Assembly: GCA_930367205.1 (NCBI GenBank)
Contig: OV884011.1
Coordinates: forward strand, 142,349,937-142,413,936
From: Acanthosoma haemorrhoidale
Lineage: Eukaryota; Arthropoda; Insecta; Hemiptera; Acanthosomatidae
DNA length: 64,000 bases
Direction: 5' to 3'
In this document: in pieces, positions 58,746-64,000 of the stretch
Layout: every line of letters begins with the position of its first letter
How positions within the stretch are numbered: position 1 is the first letter of the stretch
Notes under the pieces: model-generated
Told to the model about the DNA's origin: nothing
What the model saw: only the letters and a program-made list of their open reading frames with translations
The model's database searches: none
Translations under genes and position numbers: made by a program

Positions 58746-59165
58746 TTTTTTTATTTATACTAACTAATTAAGTAATAATTGACACATAAACCTGTTTTAT
58801 GGGAGCAGATATGTTTTGTCTGTCTCTACCTTGAGCAGGAGGATTACAAAGAGTAAGGCACACAGGAGAAAAAATAAGGGTTTAAAAGTATTTCACAAGT
58901 TTCAAATACAAAGGAGAGCCTTAAAATGACTAGGATAGAGATATTGAGGAACTGTCAGTGTAAAATAAACAGGGGAGAATAAACAGTATAGTGCACAGAT
59001 CTGGAGATCAATCAAACGTGTATGGCAGCCACAGTACAGGCCAAGTTAATTACTTGTAGGGCGTCACCCCCTGGCCCTTTAGGGTAGAACTTGTGCCCAG
59101 CAAGCAGGTAATCACGTGCATCACAGATAGATAAGACAGACCGACTGGAAAACTGACTCGGCGGC

Positions 59166-59297
59166 ATGGAAGTCATTCGTCAACCGATGTTACGGGACGT
59201 TGTCTTATCAGATGAGGAATTAGTCAGTCAAATAGATACTGCGTCACGGTATCTTTCTGATGTATGTGCCTCCATTGATAGATCTTCTGATACCTGA
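59166..59297 (+). CDS. Small coding-like frame of unknown function
   Basis: ATG followed by 43 codons. It contains Arg-Asp-Val-Val-Leu-Ser-Asp-Glu-Glu-Leu-Val-Ser-Gln-Ile-Asp-Thr-Ala-Ser-Arg-Tyr, an acidic, helix-prone stretch unlike the random frames nearby. It lies in a GC-richer block (about 59030-59420). The composition suggests a broken exon or a piece of an element protein. I do not recognise it. Confidence 0.2.
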   Translation: MEVIRQPMLRDVVLSDEELVSQIDTASRYLSDVCASIDRSSDT

Positions 59298-59420
59298 CAA
59301 ACTGCGAGCTCCCCACCTGGCTCCGGATGACAAACCTGTCCCTTGCTTTATGGCAGGGTCGTGCCATCTATACAGAATTTATCCCGAACAGGTTACCCTT
59401 CATTTTTCATAAGTGGGAGC

Positions 59421-61285
59421 CCTAGGGAGAAAAACCGTATATCTTTTCCATCTCGTCAAACATTTCGCTTTCGAAAACTGGGGCAACCAAACGATTTTTA
59501 TTCATGCCGGTAACACGAGATACGACCTAACAATTCTTCATAGAATCTGTCTTTAATATTCTTCGGTACGTTTGATATTTGATTTTAAATAGATAAAATC
59601 ATTAGCTGAACAATAATAATAATTTAACTAATAAGTAAACAGTTCAAAGTCAACTTACAAAACCATTGTTTTAATACAACAGTAAATTGCGCAAAAGTAG
59701 CTCAGATAATATAATTCATTTATAGGCAGGCGAGATAATGCTATGGTGGTGTATGCAGCAAAGTTCAGACTGCTTCATCGGCTATCGTGAAAAAAATAAC
59801 GTACATGCTCACAAAGTTTAATGTTTTATTTTCGGTGGATTTAATTAATTTATGATGAATACCTAAACATTTTTTTAAGAAAAAGGTTTTATTCTTCATG
59901 TCTTCCGAATATCATACTTCACCTCTATGTAAAATTTCATGTCTAAAAAAGGAGCTCGCAAAGAGTAGAAAACACAGAAAACCGGATTTTTAAAAACATG
60001 AGCAAGTAGCTTCCAAATTTTCATTCCATCTCCCGAATTCAACTTTTTTAACAATCGTTGTAAAATATCCTATGTTTCCTGTTACAGAATCTTATCTGTA
60101 TTAACGATAGCTTTATAAGGCAATAGCTGAAAATGATTTTGAAATTCATTTCAGCAGTTCTGAATTCTGTGAATCACGAACCAAAATGTATCCCATTTTT
60201 TTCTAATACTACAATATAATATATACAATTTTTCCCTCTAACAATTTTTCCACTGCATCTGCTTCAAGTGTCTTTATTTTGTAATTATTCAACGAAATCT
60301 AATTAAATATTGTTATGTACCAAGAGGTTTTTCCGTATTGAATGGAAAAAGTAATGGACTACCATCTCATTTATCCGTTTTGAATGATGTCACACTGCCA
60401 ACCTATCTTTGATTTTCTTTTGTTTTTTTAAGGCGAGATAAAGTACGAAGAATGCGTTATCGATAAGGAAATATGCTGACACTATTCAAAGCACGAATTC
60501 TGTAATAACGTCTGGAGAAACGTAAGCCACTGTAATAAATCGCAAAGATATGACCAACCACATTTGGCCGACTTAATAAAATCGTAGATTACTCTCTATA
60601 ACCATTTGCACAGGTTATAAAACGAGAAAATAGTATTTTCATGACCCAGTGATATTCTATATTGCTTTTTCTAAAGGATTCTTAATAGCTTTAATAATAT
60701 TCTTGTGCTAAAACAAGTTACGTACGTTCAAAAATAAACGCCCGCGGCGACAGTAGTTCTATTAAAACAAAAATCCTTTCTCTCGACTTTAAATGGCGCA
60801 TATTGTAAATATCTGTTAGTTGGTGGAACTTAGGTGCCGGTCCATTTTCCCGTTTACTGGCTCAATGACTTATGTATAATGGGCCGAGTTAGAGCCACTG
60901 AGTTTATAGATTACAAGTTCACAACTTGACTTCCACTTCAGAACTGAGGACCTAACTTGAGCACCGAACAAGGACTCTATTTTAACAGTTCATTGCAAAT
61001 AACCTCGGCTCATTACGTTTTCAAATGTGTGTGTGTTCAAACAGCTGTTTTTATAAACGCATCTCGTTTATTCTTCTTTGATGGTTTCGTTTATTCGTGT
61101 GGTAGGATAGGTTTTGAAAATAAGTCATCATTGATGACACGTCCAACTATCAGGTTCTCCATATACACCCGTCAGGCCAGTATTAAATGGCATTCACTCT
61201 CACGTTCTTTTTTGTTGATTCCGGTATATTGTCTTCCTGTGTGTATGTAACATCGAGCATAGCTCTTGAATTCTTATTATACACC
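59421..61285. other. AT-rich interval, nothing recognised
   Basis: No domain or element copy was recognised; the 97-residue frame at 60957-61250 has no motif. Confidence 0.4.
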
Positions 61286-61589
61286 TGTAGCGACCGCTAA
61301 CTACATAAGATAAATGTAAAAGATAAATCACCCTATACTCTATTGTATATATATATTGTAAACAAATGTGAATAACATTACCCAAATATAAATCATTGTA
61401 AATATGTTAAACAATAAAACATGCTGCCAGGGGCCAATTAGTTTTACATGAGATAGGACACCAGCTGTCAGCTAGGTATATGTGGACCCGACCACCGACC
61501 CTTTCATGATCTGCCAGGGAACAAAGGAAAGCCCCATCATTGGCCACAACAACGGTGATCCTTATCGGCGGCGGGCAAACCCAGCTGGG

Positions 61590-61596
61590 TATATAA
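61590..61596 (+). promoter_or_regulatory. TATA box in LTR copy 3
   Basis: 'tatataa' followed by a GC-rich stretch, placed as expected for the LTR's own promoter. The other two copies have only weak AT-rich versions at the matching place. Confidence 0.5.
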
Positions 61597-62148
61597 GCCG
61601 GCGATTTGGCTCCTGTAAATCATTCTCCTGTCAACTACTGGCCCGTGGCTCCAGCTTAAAACTCTGAAACTTGACTGCTTCTTTGTGAAAAACCTCTGCA
61701 TCTCTTCTCTCCTAACCTCGCTATGTTTTAGTCCGGCGTTGTCAGACCCCACACCTTCCTAGTGGGAATCTCTGACTTCGTCTCGCTAAATCTAGCACCT
61801 CCTTGGGAAAGACCTCTCCCTAGTGGACACCGGTTGTCGTGGCTCTACAAATTTACCAAGTAGTGTCTCCCACGACAATCCAGTCTGCCTCTCTCCGGTT
61901 CACACTTGCCTTTGTGATCCGGACGGATTTCGCCTACCCTCAGATACCAAGTGTGAATTCGTGGTCATTCCCAGACCACACAAACTACCTATCTACCTAC
62001 CCTATACCTCTTCACCTGAACATAGTGCACTGTCGGGGCACATACCTATCAAATATGGAGTCAGATAGTAAAGCCGTCACGAAACGATTGTCCAGGTTGT
62101 AAACTCTTACAACCCTCACTTTATCACCAGGGCTAGGGTAACCAGGCA

Positions 62149-62159
62149 CCCCCCCCCCC
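62149..62159. repeat. Poly(C) run at the LTR 3' edge
   Basis: Eleven C in a row; the matching place in copy 1 also holds C runs (26214-26221). Hard to sequence exactly, so the LTR edge is uncertain here. Confidence 0.85.
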
Positions 62160-62165
62160 TAGTGG

Positions 62166-64000
62166 CGACCCGACAACACCAAACTAGGTACTCATATCAA
62201 ACGATCAAACAAAACTGTTATCCCTAGCACCCCAAAATAGGAAGGAGGTGACCCGTGAAAATAGTCAAAAACAATTGATATTAGTGCCGAATCCATAGTT
62301 TTGGCGATCGCTGACCTGAATAGAGGAACTCCGGGTTCATTTTAAGTCCTAGTGGAGACTCCCCATCGCAGTCAACACAGGCTGACGAGGTTCACACATG
62401 TTTACAAGCCACATACATTCATGTACAAAATATTCAGAAATATCTTTACACTAATTCTTTAAGAGGTTGAGTAATAAATTTGTGAGTCATTTTTAGCTTT
62501 TCACAAGGGTATGAAGCTGGTTTTAACTCAAAACTAATCGTCATATTTCCCGGTGTTGTGGAAAAAACTTTCGTCATTAACGGCCGTAAGACTGTTCTTG
62601 TCTATATGGATTTAAAACGGAGCAGAATACAAAAAATTATTATCAAAGTTAGTCGCAGGCAAAACTAGTTAAAGGGTAGTAAGCACAATGAGCTGTAAAA
62701 TATACCTAGTCTTAAGTGTTCTGAATAATTGTGCTATTTTTTTTTCAACGTAATTAAATTTTTTTTTACTTTTTCCAACAAATAAAAATGACAAAACTGA
62801 ATAAAGGATAGAGAAAGAGAAGAGGTTGGATCAGGAGATATTACGGGGACTCCTTTCTGAAAATTTATTAAATGATCGTGAAAAAGTACTGCATTTATTA
62901 CCTAAAATACTATATATTTTTTTTTTCTCAGTCCCTGAAAATTTCCTATACAAGAAAAAATATATAAATTAAAAAATGAGCTTAAAATGTAATAATCATG
63001 CTTTTTTTCTAACCTTGAGTCTCAAAACTTTATACATCATAATATAATATCTTTAAGTTTATTTTGGCATGCCCTGAAGTGCGTAGTCAAAATCAGAACT
63101 TTAGTAGAAGTAGTCAATGCTTGAAGTTTCATTTTCACTCGTTCTATTTCAGGCTAAAAGAGATCAGCGTAATCCGAAGTGTGGAATATATATTTTTAAA
63201 TTTTTGAAAGATTTAATAGTTTTTAATCCCTATACACCCTATTGATATAACCATTACAGTGAATATAAAAGAACCAAACCCGTAATAAATAATCTTTAAA
63301 GACTAGGCTGAATCACCTGAACTAAAAACCAAAAAAAAAAAAAGTAAAACTTAAATGAATGTAAACATTTCAATTGAACAAAAATTATACAGCCTAAATT
63401 GTCATATATTCGCTGGTCAAGTAACCTTTAAAAAGTTTTAATAAGATGTAAAAAGGAAATTTCGTCTTAAATTGCATGAAATCTCAATGGCTCCTAGACA
63501 TTACAGCATCAGTTCATTTAAGAATACATAGGGTAGGAAATGTAAAAAAAAATTAAACATTTCGGGTGTCAATATGACTTATGAAGTCAAGTCGAGAAAA
63601 CGAAACGGCTCAGTGATAACAGTCTAAGATTCATTGGGATCATTCAAGCGTCTCTTGTTTATAAAAGAGGCAGTCACTTAACCCATATAGACTGAATGGT
63701 TGTAGGGCTACACCTTTTTTAGTGCTGGGTAACTAAAATACATAATACGATATCAATCTACACGTTGGTGTTTCATTAGATCAAACAGATGATAGAAAAC
63801 TGCGACTAAATAGTTCATTAACGATGGACCATATTATGTATATGGTCCAATTATGTAGATACTTGACAAGCAGATTCCGAGGAAGAGTTCCCGTCACTTC
63901 TATTTCTAACAGCCAAAAGGTGAGACAATAGAGAAATGGAAGGCCGAGGTAGCTAGATAATAGAGAGCCACTATTAGAGAGGTGTGGTCTTTGTGGAAGG
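62166..64000. other. Possible LTR leader, then AT-rich DNA
   Basis: The first 230 bp or so are GC-richer and may be remaining leader of the LTR element. The rest is AT-rich without any recognised feature, to the window end. Confidence 0.35.

Larger units (their letters stand above)
61286..62165 (+). mobile_element. Solo LTR or LTR plus leader, copy 3 of a Ty3/gypsy-like family
   Basis: Starts TGTAGCGACC, like copies 1 and 2, but its middle has diverged. The 3' third is again similar ('ctgaacatagtgcactgtcg', the ATGGAGTCAGAT block with ATG at 62055, 'tatcaccagggctagggt'). A TATA box is at 61590. It is followed by 'tggcgacccgac', which resembles the start of a tRNA primer-binding site (Arg-type in some gypsy elements), suggesting that LTR and internal leader meet near 62160. 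No gag or pol frame follows. Confidence 0.7.

Noticed and set aside
61823..62102. Two overlapping frames of 81 and 87 residues
   Set aside because: They lie inside LTR copy 3 and are not conserved as frames in copies 1 and 2.
1..64000. CRISPR arrays, operons, bacterial promoters or ribosome binding sites
   Set aside because: No regularly spaced repeats or gene clusters; transposon types and noncoding density indicate a eukaryotic genome.

Overview
This is AT-rich eukaryotic genomic DNA, best explained as intergenic or intronic sequence of an arthropod, probably an insect. The order cannot be fixed from the window. The evidence is the transposable-element mix: jockey-like and I-like non-LTR retrotransposons, a deleted mariner, and solo LTRs that look Ty3/gypsy-like. 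There is also no dense bacterial-style gene array and no operon. I could not identify any host gene with confidence. Nearly all recognisable coding sequence belongs to transposable elements, most of them 5'-truncated or decayed.

Family A (jockey-like non-LTR) dominates. The main copy is at 53500-56245: a long open pol reading frame (C-terminal half of the APE endonuclease plus complete reverse transcriptase) flanked by a perfect 12-bp target-site duplication. Decayed or 3'-only copies of the same family lie at about 112-301(-), 4141-5132(-), 10207-11374(-, with a nested second copy), 11611-11825(+), 23212-23795(+), 32208-32445(-) and 44101-44275(-). Families B (16650-17330, 41970-42490) and C (40610-41480, 42497-42828, 56700-57080, 57994-58745) are non-LTR elements related to each other. 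They share an Arg-rich C-terminal reverse-transcriptase motif and T-rich starts when read on the plus strand, meaning poly(A) ends on the minus strand. An I-like element with a (TAA)n tail and a 12-bp target-site duplication is at 19525-20151.

Other mobile DNA: an internally deleted mariner with TA target sites and about 30-bp inverted repeats at 8172-8671; three related solo LTR-like units at 25412-26200, 44518-45295 and 61286-62165; and a possible further retroelement end, minus strand, around 29.1-29.8 kb. Unassigned direct repeats occur at 1623/3009, 7732/8206, 28566/29293 and 36025/36175.

The most unusual structures are two long near-perfect inverted repeats. One is a 169-bp palindrome with an 11-nt loop at 12107-12275. 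The other is a 269-bp fold-back at 42829-43097 that extends a family C fragment. If transcribed, either could form a long hairpin RNA. Several nested insertions can be ordered in time from their target-site duplications. An 11-bp tandem duplication at 55760-55781 shifts the frame of the otherwise intact jockey pol and removes its conserved C-terminus.

A few short stretches could be host exons: a candidate terminal exon on the minus strand at 33656-33765, a membrane-anchor-plus-tail exon at 35677-35885, and a GC-rich first-exon-like block at 24830-25060. All are low confidence. I found no clearly new multi-gene system. The remaining sequence appears to be ordinary AT-rich noncoding DNA.
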